A DNA stretch of 38,976 nucleotides from Balneolales bacterium (GTDB lineage: Bacteria; Bacteroidota; Rhodothermia; Balneolales; Natronogracilivirgulaceae): NCBI GenBank assembly GCA_007132495.1, contig SLOL01000121.1:1-38976 (forward strand), written 5' to 3'. The first letter of the stretch is position 1, and each line of letters starts with the position of its first letter. The notes below the pieces were generated by a model. That model was not told where the DNA came from, made no database searches, and saw nothing but the letters and a program-made list of their open reading frames with translations. Positions 25,185 through 33,884 of this stretch are shown one piece after another. A program made the translations under genes and the position numbers.

Positions 25185-25853
25185 TCAGAAAACGGTGGTA
25201 ATGGATTCGAGTGGTTTGCGTTTCAGGTCGGGCACGGTGATGTCATCATCCGGAAATCCGACCGGGAAAAGTACGGTCGGGACCTCGTTGGAGGGCCGCT
25301 TCAGGATTCCATTCAGGAATTTCATGGGACTCGGGGTGTGCGGAAGAGCCACCAGACCCGAATAGTGCAGCGCTGTAATGAGCAGTCCGGTGGCGATGCC
25401 GACCGATTCGTTGACATAGTAGTTTTTTCGCCGCACCTGGTTTTCGTCAATCCTGTACGACTCTTTGAAGACGACTATGAGTACCGGAGCCTCTTCCAGA
25501 TACGGTTTTTCAAACCGGGTTTCCAGCCGTGCGATATCCATTTTCATTTCCGCCGAATAGCGCATTTCATAGTTGGTCTTCTCCTCTTTTTCCGCAGCCT
25601 CCCGGATTTGCTTTTTGATGACCGGATCTTTAACAACCACAAAATGCCAGGGCTGCATGTGGGCACCCGATGGTGCGGTTCCTGCCGCTTCGATGCAGTT
25701 CATGATCACTTCATCGGGTACGGGCCGGGTAGAGAATTCGCGTACTGTTCGCCGTTTTTTCATCATTTTGAGGAATGCCTGCGACCTGTTGAGCAGTTCC
25801 TCTTCAGTGGGTGCCCGGTAGTCCAGGGGGACGAAATCAACCTTGTTGTTCAT
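25185..25853 (-). CDS. nitroreductase-fold flavoprotein, iodotyrosine deiodinase-like
   Basis: 222 residues, cytoplasmic. FMN-site motifs include Lys-Arg-Arg-Thr-Val-Arg-Glu-Phe (33-40) and Ala-Pro-Ser-Gly-Ala-His-Met-Gln-Pro-Trp (60-69). These match the iodotyrosine deiodinase (IYD) branch better than generic nitroreductases, as do His-Thr-Pro-Ser-Pro-Met and the C-terminal Val-Pro-Asp-Leu-Lys-Arg-Lys-Pro-Leu. Glu91, Tyr95 and Lys116 sit in the lid with the spacing (4 and 21) I recall for the halotyrosine-binding Glu/Tyr/Lys of mammalian IYD. Characterised relatives reductively remove iodide, bromide or chloride from halotyrosines. Activity here is inferred. It is first in a two-gene unit with smr. 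Confidence 0.85.
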   Translation of the reverse strand: MNNKVDFVPLDYRAPTEEELLNRSQAFLKMMKKRRTVREFSTRPVPDEVIMNCIEAAGTAPSGAHMQPWHFVVVKDPVIKKQIREAAEKEEKTNYEMRYSAEMKMDIARLETRFEKPYLEEAPVLIVVFKESYRIDENQVRRKNYYVNESVGIATGLLITALHYSGLVALPHTPSPMKFLNGILKRPSNEVPTVLFPVGFPDDDITVPDLKRKPLESITTVF

Positions 25854-25984
25854 GCCGGATTACAGATTATGTGTTGTTGACGATATAGCAAGTTTATTGG
25901 AATTATCAGATTGTATCAACAAACGGTTTATTTGAAGTTGACATATGAGAATATTTGGTGTAAGTCCCGAAGTGAAACAAAAAA

Positions 25985-27502
25985 TCAGGATCTTTGATAA
26001 TGGCTCCAGAAATCCCTTGAAAACAGCACAATAACGGCCAGAATCTCCAGGCGTCCAATGAGCATAAAAACGGAGAGAATCCATTTACCGGTCGCCGGAA
26101 TAGCGGCGTAATTTTCGATTGGACCAAATTCACCGAATGCGGGACCGATGTTTCCTATACAGGCGATACTGGCACTGATGGATGAGAGCAAATCAAACCC
26201 CAGAAGGGTCAATACCAGTCCGCCCAGCGCAAAAAGCAGCAGGTAGATAGCGAAAAAACTCATGACGGTGCGAATTGCCTTGTCACTGAGAACCCGGTCA
26301 CCAACCCGTACCGGAATAACGGCTTTGGGATGTACTGCCTGCCGGATTTCGGCACCCATCACCCGTAATACAATCATCCAGCGGGTCATTTTGATGCCGC
26401 CACTCGTAGAACCGGTGGATCCGCCGGAAAAGAAGAGCATGAACAGAAGAAACAAAGGTAGTATGGGCCAGACGGCATAATTGTCGGTGCCGTAACCGGT
26501 TGTGGTCAGAATGGAGATCGCCTGAAAGGCACCATAGCGGAAAGCGTCAACAACGGAATAATATTGAGTGAGCCAAAGTGACAGGGTGATGGCGATGACC
26601 ATTGCCAATGCCACCAGTATATAAAAACGAAGCTCCCGGTTTTGGGTGACAATGGTGAAACGACCGGTTAAGAGACGGAAATGAAGGATGAAGTTAATAC
26701 CGGCCAGAAACATAAAGAGTGTGATGACCATGTCTATATAGATCGAATCGAATCCTCCGATGCTGGCGTCGAGGGTTGAAAATCCGCCCGTAGCAAGTGT
26801 GGAGAAAGCATGATTCAAGGCGTGGAACCAGTCCATGGCCGGGTGCACCCACAGTGAAAGAAAGTGAACGAAGGTCAGGCCGACATAGATAAGCCATAGC
26901 GATTTGGCCGTCTGGCGAAAACGGGGAAGGAGCTTGTCGGTACCGAGCAGTGAGGACTCGGCCTGGAACAGGTGCATACCGCCCGACCCGAGCATGGGCA
27001 GGATGGCAATGGAGAGTACGATAAATCCCATACCACCGAACCAGTGCAGTGTCGATCGCCAGAGCAGCAGGGATTTCGGAAGGGTTTCGATGTCGGGGTT
27101 CTGAAATCCCGATGAAGTGACACCACCAAAAATGGTGGCTCCGGTGGTGGTAAGACCACTCATCGTTTCGAAAAAGGCATCGGTATAGGTGGTGACCGAT
27201 CCGGAAGTGTAAAACGGTATGGCACCGAACAGGCAGATGGTCAGCCAGGTAAGTGATACAATTAAAAAGACTTCACGGAGCTGCAGGTCGCGGTTTCGTT
27301 CAAACTGCAGGAACAGCGCACCGCCGACCGTTGCGGTGAGTGCCGTGAGTATCAGATACTGGAACCGCATCTCCTCTATCCAGAGAAAGGAGAGCAAGCC
27401 GAGGATCAGGAATATGACGGACAGCAATATCAGAAAAAAGCCGATGATCCCGAAGACCTGCGGCAGGTTGATTAAAGGAGAAGGTTTCCGCGGTTCAAAC
27501 AT
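25985..27502 (-). CDS. trkH: Trk/Ktr potassium uptake membrane subunit TrkH
   Basis: 505 residues with about ten to twelve membrane spans, the K+ translocating subunit. The four pore loops with filter glycines are all visible: Gly-Leu-Thr-Thr-Thr-Gly-Ala-Thr, Ser-Thr-Leu-Ala-Thr-Gly-Gly-Phe-Ser, Ile-Leu-Thr-Thr-Thr-Gly-Tyr-Gly-Thr, and Ala-Cys-Ile-Gly-Asn-Ile-Gly-Pro-Ala-Phe-Gly. The Gly-Gly-Ser-Thr-Gly-Ser-Thr-Ser-Gly-Gly-Ile-Lys segment before loop 4 is typical of the TrkH group. It needs the RCK subunit encoded just upstream (trkA, 24-bp gap, same strand). The last residues end in Ser-Arg-Asp-Phe-Trp, a common TrkH end. Confidence 0.95.
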   Translation of the reverse strand: MFEPRKPSPLINLPQVFGIIGFFLILLSVIFLILGLLSFLWIEEMRFQYLILTALTATVGGALFLQFERNRDLQLREVFLIVSLTWLTICLFGAIPFYTSGSVTTYTDAFFETMSGLTTTGATIFGGVTSSGFQNPDIETLPKSLLLWRSTLHWFGGMGFIVLSIAILPMLGSGGMHLFQAESSLLGTDKLLPRFRQTAKSLWLIYVGLTFVHFLSLWVHPAMDWFHALNHAFSTLATGGFSTLDASIGGFDSIYIDMVITLFMFLAGINFILHFRLLTGRFTIVTQNRELRFYILVALAMVIAITLSLWLTQYYSVVDAFRYGAFQAISILTTTGYGTDNYAVWPILPLFLLFMLFFSGGSTGSTSGGIKMTRWMIVLRVMGAEIRQAVHPKAVIPVRVGDRVLSDKAIRTVMSFFAIYLLLFALGGLVLTLLGFDLLSSISASIACIGNIGPAFGEFGPIENYAAIPATGKWILSVFMLIGRLEILAVIVLFSRDFWSHYQRS

Positions 27503-27526
27503 GGATGCCGATTTGTTGCACGTTAC

Positions 27527-28876
27527 TCACGAGAAATAACCGGTTACCCGGTCCAGGGAATCCGGAAAGCAAAAAACGATGACATGATCACCGCCATGAA
27601 TTTCTGTTTTCCCGGTAGCGATGGTGGTCTGATCGCCCTTGATGATTGCTCCGATGAGGGTTTTGGGAGGCAGTTTAAGTGCTTCCACCTTTTTCCCGGC
27701 AGCGCGGCTTTTCTCAGAAACCTGTAATTCCACAATCTCGGCATCGGTACCATAGGGCGAGTAGTTGGATATCACCCGGCCGTGCCGGATCTGGCGATGG
27801 ATTTCGTTGGTGACCGAAAGCTTTTTATTGACAGCGGCATCCAGTCCGATCGTTTGGCTCATCGGTATATATTCGGCCTTGGATACCAGTGCCACGGTTT
27901 TATTGACTCCCAAATGTTTCGCCAAAAGACAACTGATGATGTTGGACTCTTCGTCTTGTGTAACTGAAATAAATGCATCGGTACTTGCAATACCTTCGGT
28001 GACCAAAAGATCGGGGTCGGTGGGTTCTCCATGCAGTACCAGAACATTACGGAACCTGCTTGCCAGGCGGAGTGATTTCTCTTGGTCCGGTTCAATCAGC
28101 TTGATTCGCCAGTCGGACTCATCCCGGGACAGCAGATTTGTTACACGGTTACCGGTTGATGTACCACCGGCAATCATGATGTGTCTGATGGCACGTTCCT
28201 TGCGTCCGGTGGAGGCGATAACCTGGGGAACATCTTCGGTGCGGGCAATGATAAATATATGATCATTGATTTTGAATGTTGAACTTCCATCGGGAATGAT
28301 GGTTCGTCCGCCCCGGAGAATGGCTACGACCCGGAAAGGGGGTTGCCGTAATGACTGGTCGTATTCCTGCAAAGTCTTATTGATCAGTGTTGTAGTTTCA
28401 TCAAGACGTATGGCAATAAGCTGCAGGCGATCATTGGCAAGACTCACCAGCTCGGATGCGGCGGCCCGCTTGATGAGGCGAACGATCTCCCGGGCGACAT
28501 GCTCTTCCGGGTGGATGAGTACGTCGATGCCCATGTCCGAGGGGCTCAGCGGAGAGTCGGAGCTGCACAGCTCCTCGTTCCGGATACGTGCAATCACCCG
28601 GGGGTTGCCGAGTCTTTTGGTAATCATGGCAATGACCATGTTTACCTCATCGACATCCGTGGCCGCTACAATGAGATCGGCGGTATCGGCTCCTGCCGAC
28701 AACAAATCCTTGATGGAAGTACCTTCTCCTTCAATGGTCAGTACATCACAATGCTCATTCACCTTCTGAAGTGTATCGGTGTCATGGTCAAGAACCGTGA
28801 CATCGTGTTTCTCCTCAGACAGCATTTTGCTCAGGTGAAAACCTATTTCACCGGAACCGATTATGACGATTTTCAA
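27527..28876 (-). CDS. trkA: Trk system potassium transporter regulatory subunit TrkA
   Basis: 449 residues made of two RCK units in tandem, the cytoplasmic gating ring of the Trk system. The first NAD-binding fold starts Lys-Ile-Val-Ile-Ile-Gly-Ser-Gly-Glu-Ile-Gly (2-12) with a terminal Asp-His-Asp at the end of strand 2. The second starts at about 232 with Ile-Met-Ile-Ala-Gly-Gly-Thr-Ser-Thr-Gly-Asn, in which the Gly pattern is weaker. Each is followed by a TrkA-C domain (for example residues ~370-449). It is first in the trkA-trkH pair and faces the channel gene at 29190 across 313 bp. Confidence 0.95.
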   Translation of the reverse strand: MKIVIIGSGEIGFHLSKMLSEEKHDVTVLDHDTDTLQKVNEHCDVLTIEGEGTSIKDLLSAGADTADLIVAATDVDEVNMVIAMITKRLGNPRVIARIRNEELCSSDSPLSPSDMGIDVLIHPEEHVAREIVRLIKRAAASELVSLANDRLQLIAIRLDETTTLINKTLQEYDQSLRQPPFRVVAILRGGRTIIPDGSSTFKINDHIFIIARTEDVPQVIASTGRKERAIRHIMIAGGTSTGNRVTNLLSRDESDWRIKLIEPDQEKSLRLASRFRNVLVLHGEPTDPDLLVTEGIASTDAFISVTQDEESNIISCLLAKHLGVNKTVALVSKAEYIPMSQTIGLDAAVNKKLSVTNEIHRQIRHGRVISNYSPYGTDAEIVELQVSEKSRAAGKKVEALKLPPKTLIGAIIKGDQTTIATGKTEIHGGDHVIVFCFPDSLDRVTGYFS

Positions 28877-28959
28877 TACAGATATCCTTAAATTGATGCC
28901 TCATGAATTTCGAATGTTGTGATTGCCACAATATAACACTAATGACCCGTCACTTGGCA

Positions 28960-29064
28960 ACAGAAATCAGAGAACAGAATACAGAATACAGAAGTCAGAG
29001 AACAGAATACAGAAGACAGAGAACAGAAGACAGAGAACAGAAGACAGAGAACAGAAGACAGAGG
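28960..29064 (+). repeat. heptanucleotide array, 15 units
   Basis: Fifteen contiguous 7-bp units of the form ACAGAAN or ACAGAGA (first base sometimes T). The right half is a perfect higher-order 14-bp repeat, ACAGAAG-ACAGAGA. The same heptamer occurs at window positions 1-27. Reverse-strand reading through the array gives an apparent Ser/Val/Phe/Cys-rich peptide that is an artefact of the repeat. Confidence 0.92.
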
Positions 29065-29071
29065 GTAGGAA

Positions 29072-29170
29072 ACAGATGAAATGGCCATGACCGGGCATCT
29101 GCCCGGAGACAGGGGTGTATGATTAAATATGGTCATGGTCATTTCACTTCGTGACCTTTGGTTCATCTGT
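29072..29170 (-). repeat. palindromic intergenic element, copy E (complete, inverted)
   Basis: Most complete copy, in reverse orientation to the others. It is bounded by 9-bp perfect terminal inverted repeats (ACAGATGAA at 29072 and TTCATCTGT ending at 29170). On the minus strand it has the left flank ending in GGTCACGAAG, an outer stem GAAATGACCATGACC with GGTCATGGCCATTTC (14 of 15), and a perfect inner hairpin CCGGGC-AGAT-GCCCGG. The second inner hairpin is weak here. No clear target duplication was seen. Confidence 0.85.
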
Positions 29171-29189
29171 CCATAGAAAAAAATTAACT

Positions 29190-30935
29190 ATGAAATTTAT
29201 TACCTCGGAGCTGAGTTTCTTTTTCCAGAGGAAATCGACCCGGATCAATCTCAAAAGATTATTGATATTTGTGGGATTGCTAATTGGGGTGATTTTGCTG
29301 TTCACGGTGTTGTTCCATGTTATCAGTGTGTATGAGGGGCAGGATCACAGCTGGATTTCCGGATTTTATTGGACACTGGTGACCATGTCCACCCTTGGCT
29401 TCGGGGATATCGTTTTTGAAACGGATATCGGTCGTCTTTTTTCAGCTATTGTATTGATCACCGGGGTGGTGTTCTTGCTGGTTATGCTGCCGTTCACCTT
29501 CATCCAGTTTTTTTATGCCCCGTGGCTGGAGGCCCAGGCACAGGCCCGTGCACCGAAGCGGTTGCCGGATGATACTTGTGATCACATCATCATCACCCAA
29601 TACAACAGTGTCGCCGTTGCGCTTATAGAAAAGCTGAAACTGTTCGATTACAACTACTGGATTATGGTTCCGGAGCTGAATAAAGCGCTCGATCTCAGTG
29701 ATATCGGGTACAACGTGATCCATGGAAGTGTGGATGATCCGGAAACCTGGCGGAAAGTACGCGTGGAAGCGGCTGCCATGGTGGTGGCGAACGACAATGA
29801 ACGGGTCAATACCAACGTCGCATTTACGGTCAGGGAACTGACCCAATCGGTACCGATCGTATCCTTCACCAATGTTGATGAGGCTGTAGATATTCTGAAG
29901 CTGGCAGGGAGCAATCACGTCCTCAATCTGGCCGAAATGATGGGTCAGTCATTGGTCCGGCGTGTTGTAAGCGGAAGTGCACGGGTGCATGTCATCGGAC
30001 GGTTTCAGGAGCTGGTCATCGCCGAAGCACCGGCACTGGAGACGCCGATTGCCGGTAAAACACTTGCCGAAACCCGGCTGAGAGAGGTAACCGGAGTGAA
30101 TATTGTGGGGATCTGGGAGCGTGGGGCCTACCGTGTCGCGAGTTCAGACTCCGTCATCAATGAGAACAGTATCCTGGTTATGGCCGGAACCGTGGATAAT
30201 CTGCGGAAATATGACGAATTGCTGGGTATCTATCATGCCACCGATGCCCCGGTTGTAATTCTCGGCGGAGGACGTGTGGGAGTCGTGGTGGCCGAATCAC
30301 TGAAGGAGCGTCAGATCCCTTTTAAAATCGTTGAGCGATCGGGTAATCTGGAGAAGTTTAAAAAGTACCAGGTAGTTGGAGATGCTGCTGACCTCAGCGT
30401 TTTGAAAAAGGCGGGACTCGAAGAGGCCCATACTGTGATCATCACCCCGAATGAAGACGATACCAATATTTACCTTACGCTCTATTGCCGTCGCCTGCGA
30501 CCCGATATACAGATCATTTCCCGGGCTACGCTCGACCGGAACCTGTACACGTTGCGTCGCGCAGGTGCTGATTTCTCATTATCCTATTCCACCATGGGGG
30601 CCAATGCGGTTTTCAATTTTCTGCAGCGAGGCGAGGTGGTGATGCTTGCCGAGGGACTCAATATCTTCAAGGTTCCCATGCCGGATAAAATGCTGAACAA
30701 AAGGATTTCGGAACTGGATGTGCGGGACAAAACGGGCTGTACCATAGTCGGTATCGAGGAAGAGGGGCAGATAATTCTTCAGCCCGAGCCGGATTTCCGG
30801 TTGCTGAAGGAACACAAGCTTATCCTGATCGGCACCATTGAGTGTGAAAAAGAGTTCTGGAAATGTTATGATAAAAGTAAACCGTCATCGGGGCGTCAAA
30901 GGGCTGCATTGCGAAGCATTAACAAGTCGGAATAA
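29190..30935 (+). CDS. potassium channel with two RCK (TrkA-N) domains
   Basis: 581 residues from the ATG at 29190; a reading frame upstream runs into the repeat and is unlikely to be used. Residues ~20-105 form a two-helix pore module with selectivity filter Thr-Leu-Gly-Phe-Gly-Asp (68-73), a variant of Thr-Val-Gly-Tyr-Gly-Asp. Two RCK NAD-binding folds follow: the first (~125-) has a degenerate glycine loop, the second (~350) a good one (Val-Ile-Leu-Gly-Gly-Gly-Arg-Val-Gly). TrkA-C-like segments lie at ~270-340 and ~495-570. The protein should let K+ (or a related cation) pass under ligand control in the inner membrane. Its place opposite trkA-trkH suggests paired uptake and release. Confidence 0.9.
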   Translation: MKFITSELSFFFQRKSTRINLKRLLIFVGLLIGVILLFTVLFHVISVYEGQDHSWISGFYWTLVTMSTLGFGDIVFETDIGRLFSAIVLITGVVFLLVMLPFTFIQFFYAPWLEAQAQARAPKRLPDDTCDHIIITQYNSVAVALIEKLKLFDYNYWIMVPELNKALDLSDIGYNVIHGSVDDPETWRKVRVEAAAMVVANDNERVNTNVAFTVRELTQSVPIVSFTNVDEAVDILKLAGSNHVLNLAEMMGQSLVRRVVSGSARVHVIGRFQELVIAEAPALETPIAGKTLAETRLREVTGVNIVGIWERGAYRVASSDSVINENSILVMAGTVDNLRKYDELLGIYHATDAPVVILGGGRVGVVVAESLKERQIPFKIVERSGNLEKFKKYQVVGDAADLSVLKKAGLEEAHTVIITPNEDDTNIYLTLYCRRLRPDIQIISRATLDRNLYTLRRAGADFSLSYSTMGANAVFNFLQRGEVVMLAEGLNIFKVPMPDKMLNKRISELDVRDKTGCTIVGIEEEGQIILQPEPDFRLLKEHKLILIGTIECEKEFWKCYDKSKPSSGRQRAALRSINKSE

Positions 30936-30955
30936 AAATCGGAGGAGAAGGATTG

Positions 30956-33859
30956 ATGATACGTAACCGTTTGGTTGGGGGAGTTCTGTTGCAAGATATA
31001 AAAGGAGTAACCTTGAAAGGGATCGAAAACTTATTCAAATGCCTGCTGTACCTTATTATCCTTCATCCGGCTTTCACATCCAATCAGATCATGGCACAGG
31101 ACCGGGTCATGGAGGTGGAAGATATCATGGAATTCCGTCACATCAGCAATGCCGGTATATCTCAAAACGGAGATCTGGTCAGTTATGAACGGGCTCCCGA
31201 TCGCGGTGACGGCTCCGTGCATGTGGTGGACGATGCGGGCCGGGAGCAGTTGCATATAGCACGGGGCACATCACCGGAGCTGAGCAGTGACGGCAACTGG
31301 CTGATGACCATGGTGTGCAAGCCTTACCGGGAGCAGCTCCGGGAAACGGGGCCGGCAGACAGCCTGGTGGTGATTCGGACAGATCGTTCCGACACCTTGA
31401 TGCTGGGGGGCATCGAACGGGCCGTTTTTTCCCAAGACAGCCGCTGGCTGGCGGTTCTGACGGTGCCTGAACAGGAGGCCGAGGAGGGGAAACGCACTCC
31501 GCCGGGCGGACATCTTTCACTGTATTCGCTGGAGGATGGGTTTGGTGCCCGCCTGGATGGAGAAGCAGATTCATCCAGTGAAGGAAATTCGGATGAGCGA
31601 CGGCACAGAGGCTCCGATGATCGTGAGACCGGATTCCGGCGAAGCGTTTTCGAAACCGGGAGCGTCCGTGCGCTTACCATGGACAGCCTCTCCACACACC
31701 TTGTCTATACGGTAGTCGACTCAACCGGTGAACGGAACGGACTGTACCGGGTTGCCCTGGATGCTGCTTCGCTTCATGAGGAGGCTATACACCGGCAGCG
31801 GCACGCCGTCTATGACGGTTTATCATGGCATGAGAAAGGGCGCCGTCTGGCGTTTCTCTTCAGCCGGGAAGATGATTTTGGAAATCCCTCTCCATCCACC
31901 CTTCATGTTTGGGATGCCGGAGAGGAGGAGCTGGAGCAGTTGGTCACATCGGATCTGCTTTCAGAGAACCGTGTACTTCCGCTGCACAGTTCACTGACCT
32001 GGTCGGAGGACGGCAACAGACTTTTTTTCGGGTGGCAGCAGCGATCCATGTACCGGCTTTCACGCTATGTTGAGGAGGAGGATAAGTTCGCGATTACCGA
32101 CCGGGATACGATCCTGGCAGATGCCGGTGTTGATATCTGGCATGGACAGGATCCGCTGATAAAGACAAACGAAAAAAACACCTGGCAGGAGCGGCGCGAC
32201 CACACCTATCTGGCGGTCTTTCACGTTAACCGGAACAGGATCGTGGAACTTGCCGACGAGCGGGTGCCTTATGTTGAACCGGTTGATAATCCCAGGTATG
32301 CTCTTGGCAGCAATCCCCGTCCCTACAAAAGGGAGATTACATGGGACGGACGTTACAGCGACTACCATATCATCGACCTTCAGGACGGTTCCCGAACCGA
32401 AATCATCGACCGCTTGCGATCGACAACCGTTTCCCAGTCACCGGATGGACGTTATGTGCTTTTCTATGAATCGGAAAACTGGCATTTGTTTGACGCCGAT
32501 CGCAATACCATCCGCAATATCACCGAATCCATTAATGTGCCGTTCTACAATGAAGATCACGACTACCCCTATCCGGTTCCCGGTTACGGCATGGCGGGAT
32601 GGGTTGAAGGCGATCGCGCGGTGCTCATCTATGATAAATATGACATATGGCAGATTGACACGAGGTCGGAGACCGCTTATAATCTGACCGGTGGAGATGG
32701 GCGAAGCCGGCAGCGGCAGTACCGTGTGGTTCCGACCGATCCGGACCGGGACGCGTTTCAGAGAAATGAGCACCTGCTGGTTCGGGGTTTCGGCGAACGT
32801 GACAAGACCTATGGCTTTTACGGGATCCGGACCGGCCGCGAAGGCATCGAGCGTTTTACTGAAGGGCCCTACCGGTATGAGTTTATTGCAGCCGGCAGGA
32901 ACAGCAATCGGATACTCTATACCCGGGAAAGCTATCGTGAATTTCCGGATCTCTGGATGGCAGACCGGCGACTCCGCTCACCGCAGAAATTAACAGACGT
33001 TAATCCGCAGATCGGGGACTTCGACTGGGGCCGGGCGCAACTGGTCCGTTGGCTGGATCAGGATGGAGAGGAGCTGGACGGGGTGCTGATAACTCCGGAT
33101 AACTATGAAGAGGGCGAACGGATACCGGTTCTGGTCTACTTCTATGAACAGTTTTCACAACGACTGCACCACTTCAATGAGCAGGTAATCAATCACCGGC
33201 CGAGCTTCCCTTATTACGTGAGCAACGGGTATGCGGTGTTCCTTCCGGATGTACGATATGATGTCGGAATTCCGGGGTATTCGGCCACGCGATCGATCGT
33301 TCCGGGAGTCACCAAACTGATTGATATGGGTATTGCCGATCCGGATGCCATAGCGCTGCACGGGCACTCCTGGAGCGGTTATCAGGCGGCGCATATGGCA
33401 ACCCAGACCCATATTTTTGCTGCAGTCATTGCCGGAGCGCCGGTATCCAACATGACCAGTGCCTATAGCGGCATCCGGTGGGGCACCGGACTGGCCCGAC
33501 AGTTCCAATATGAGCAGACACAAAGCCGGATCGGCGGCAGCTTATGGGAGATGCGGGAGCGTTACATCGAAAATTCTCCGGTCTTTTATGCCGACCGGAT
33601 CCGCACGCCAATGCTCATCATGTTCGGTGATGAGGATGAGGCGGTGCCGTGGGAGCAGGGAATTGAGCTCTATCTGGCGATGCGAAGACTGCACAAGGAT
33701 GTGATCTTTCTCCAGTACCGCGGAGAGCCGCACCATCCGCAGGAGTATGCCAACAAACTGGACTATTTTCTGCGGATGAAAGAGTATCTGGATCACCATC
33801 TGAAGGGTGATCCGGCAACCGATTGGATCAGAGAGGGAGTCCCTTACATTGGAGAATGA
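30956..33859 (+). CDS. S9 family prolyl oligopeptidase-like peptidase, large
   Basis: 967 residues from the ATG at 30956, which follows GGAGGAGAAGG at good spacing. A TTG at 31013 follows AAAGGAG and would begin directly with a cleaner signal peptide (ends Gln-Ile-Met-Ala-Gln), so the true start may be there. Propeller repeats span ~70-680; the hydrolase domain spans ~700-950. Triad: Ser805 in Gly-His-Ser-Trp-Ser-Gly-Tyr, Asp894 in Gly-Asp-Glu-Asp-Glu-Ala-Val-Pro, His926 in Gly-Glu-Pro-His-His-Pro. It is larger than most S9 enzymes because the propeller has long loops, including an acidic stretch near 205-225. Exported peptide degradation is the likely role. It begins 20 bp after the channel gene. 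Confidence 0.9.
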   Translation: MIRNRLVGGVLLQDIKGVTLKGIENLFKCLLYLIILHPAFTSNQIMAQDRVMEVEDIMEFRHISNAGISQNGDLVSYERAPDRGDGSVHVVDDAGREQLHIARGTSPELSSDGNWLMTMVCKPYREQLRETGPADSLVVIRTDRSDTLMLGGIERAVFSQDSRWLAVLTVPEQEAEEGKRTPPGGHLSLYSLEDGFGARLDGEADSSSEGNSDERRHRGSDDRETGFRRSVFETGSVRALTMDSLSTHLVYTVVDSTGERNGLYRVALDAASLHEEAIHRQRHAVYDGLSWHEKGRRLAFLFSREDDFGNPSPSTLHVWDAGEEELEQLVTSDLLSENRVLPLHSSLTWSEDGNRLFFGWQQRSMYRLSRYVEEEDKFAITDRDTILADAGVDIWHGQDPLIKTNEKNTWQERRDHTYLAVFHVNRNRIVELADERVPYVEPVDNPRYALGSNPRPYKREITWDGRYSDYHIIDLQDGSRTEIIDRLRSTTVSQSPDGRYVLFYESENWHLFDADRNTIRNITESINVPFYNEDHDYPYPVPGYGMAGWVEGDRAVLIYDKYDIWQIDTRSETAYNLTGGDGRSRQRQYRVVPTDPDRDAFQRNEHLLVRGFGERDKTYGFYGIRTGREGIERFTEGPYRYEFIAAGRNSNRILYTRESYREFPDLWMADRRLRSPQKLTDVNPQIGDFDWGRAQLVRWLDQDGEELDGVLITPDNYEEGERIPVLVYFYEQFSQRLHHFNEQVINHRPSFPYYVSNGYAVFLPDVRYDVGIPGYSATRSIVPGVTKLIDMGIADPDAIALHGHSWSGYQAAHMATQTHIFAAVIAGAPVSNMTSAYSGIRWGTGLARQFQYEQTQSRIGGSLWEMRERYIENSPVFYADRIRTPMLIMFGDEDEAVPWEQGIELYLAMRRLHKDVIFLQYRGEPHHPQEYANKLDYFLRMKEYLDHHLKGDPATDWIREGVPYIGE

Positions 33860-33884
33860 AAGGCCTTCTGAACCTTTACATTGT

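Larger units (their letters stand above)
28877..29189. other. 313-bp divergent intergenic region between trkA and the channel gene
   Basis: No gene was found. From left to right it holds an AT-rich leader for trkA, a 15-unit heptanucleotide array and copy E of the palindromic element, which ends 19 bp before the channel ATG. Any promoters for both potassium genes must lie within or next to these repeats. Confidence 0.7.

Noticed and set aside
25032-25880. 282-residue open frame on the plus strand over smr and the deiodinase-like gene
   Set aside because: Antisense to two genes with clear family motifs; no start context and no known domain.
28960-29064. CRISPR array
   Set aside because: The repeat is contiguous with a 7-bp period and has no spacers; no cas genes are present.
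28939-29166. 75-residue open frame on the minus strand with Ser-Val-Phe-Cys-Ser-Leu repeats
   Set aside because: Its text is produced by the heptanucleotide array and palindromic element; not a gene.
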